DNA from: Chloroflexota bacterium
GTDB lineage: Bacteria; Chloroflexota; Anaerolineae; JAADDB01
DNA: 5,002 bases
Direction of reading: 5' to 3'
Assembly: GCA_013154135.1 (NCBI GenBank)
Contig: JAADDB010000010.1
Coordinates: 1-5,002 of the forward strand
The notes under the pieces are model-generated. The model saw only the letters and a program-made list of their open reading frames with translations. It searched no databases and was not told the origin of the DNA. Position numbers and translations under genes: made by a program. Shown one piece after another: positions 4,865 through 5,002 of this stretch (positions within the stretch are counted from its first letter, which is position 1; each line of letters opens with the position of its first letter).

Positions 4865-4874
4865 ACCTCCTTTT
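4865..4874 (-). promoter_or_regulatory. Strong ribosome binding site for the DUF5320-like gene
   Basis: On the minus strand AAAAGGAGGT precedes the ATG pair at 4860 and 4857. AGGAGG is a full match to the anti-Shine-Dalgarno sequence. It supports the short protein as a real gene despite its low-complexity start. Confidence 0.85.
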
Positions 4875-4885
4875 AGTTGTGACTT

Positions 4886-4891
4886 GTTATA
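4886..4891 (-). promoter_or_regulatory. Candidate -10 box for the minus-strand gene pair
   Basis: TATAAC on the minus strand lies about 25 bases before the start codon, in a local AT-rich patch within GC-rich DNA. No good -35 hexamer is found 16-18 bases further upstream (GGAGTT or GAGTTT are poor), so this is a weak call. The leader would be only about 20 bases and would begin just ahead of the ribosome binding site. Confidence 0.4.
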
Positions 4892-4916
4892 CCCTGATTG
4901 ACGGGCAAAACTCCCC

Positions 4917-4937
4917 GGCGGCGGACGGGTCCGCACC
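4917..4937. repeat. Right copy of the GC-rich motif seen at the left edge
   Basis: Twenty of 21 bases match 19-39 in the same orientation. Here the core GCGGAC-GG-GTCCGC (4921-4934) is a perfect inverted repeat. The overlapping GCACCTC at 4933-4939 can pair with GGGGTGC at 4943-4949, so two mutually exclusive hairpins are possible. It lies upstream of the DUF5320-like gene, outside the proposed promoter. The remaining bases to 5002 show no gene. Confidence 0.5.
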
Positions 4938-5002
4938 TCCGCGGGGTGCCGACGTCCTCGCCCCGTGCATAGAAGGAGTTTTTGGTGGGTGGCCGGCGGG
5001 CT

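Overview
This is a GC-rich bacterial window with three protein-coding genes that I can support, in a convergent layout. The best guess for the source is a Chloroflexota bacterium (Anaerolineae or a related, possibly thermophilic class). The evidence is the Thr-Pro linkers of the large secreted protein, its mix of DUF11-like, SdrD/Cna-B-like and fibronectin-like domains, its C-terminal tail, and the DUF5320 plus NifX-like gene pair. This assignment is an inference from style; there is no rRNA or marker gene here.

Positions 1-696 hold no convincing gene. The first part (about 74-276) is packed with hairpin-forming inverted repeats, including a perfect 16-bp stem with a 4-base loop. The next part (about 325-633) is pyrimidine-rich and carries clusters of 7-base units related to TTAATCG and TTACTCT. 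From 658 to 760 lies the control region of the large gene: a TGACA-N6-TGTCA dyad, an extended -10 element and a good ribosome binding site.

Positions 760-3852 (+) encode a 1030-residue secreted modular protein: signal peptide, DUF11-like domain, Thr-Pro linkers alternating with SdrD_B/Cna-B-like beta-sandwiches, a second DUF11-like domain, two more B-like domains, a fibronectin type III-like domain and a short tail. It has no catalytic motif and looks like a cell-surface or extracellular structural or adhesive protein. A strong intrinsic terminator follows at 3883-3917 and may also serve the opposing genes.

On the minus strand, a small Gly/Arg-rich DUF5320-like protein (4860-4513) is followed by a NifX/NifB-type cluster-binding domain protein (4513-4076). 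The stop and start overlap as TGATG, so the two are probably translationally coupled. The second protein carries a His-rich insertion (16 His in 24 residues) that suggests metal binding. The pair has no evident functional link to the large secreted protein. A 21-base motif near the left edge recurs with one mismatch near the right edge and may be a dispersed genomic repeat.

I found no CRISPR array, transposase, tRNA, rRNA or clear defence or biosynthetic system. The most noteworthy material is the repeat-rich upstream region, the His-rich NifX-like protein and the modular secreted protein.
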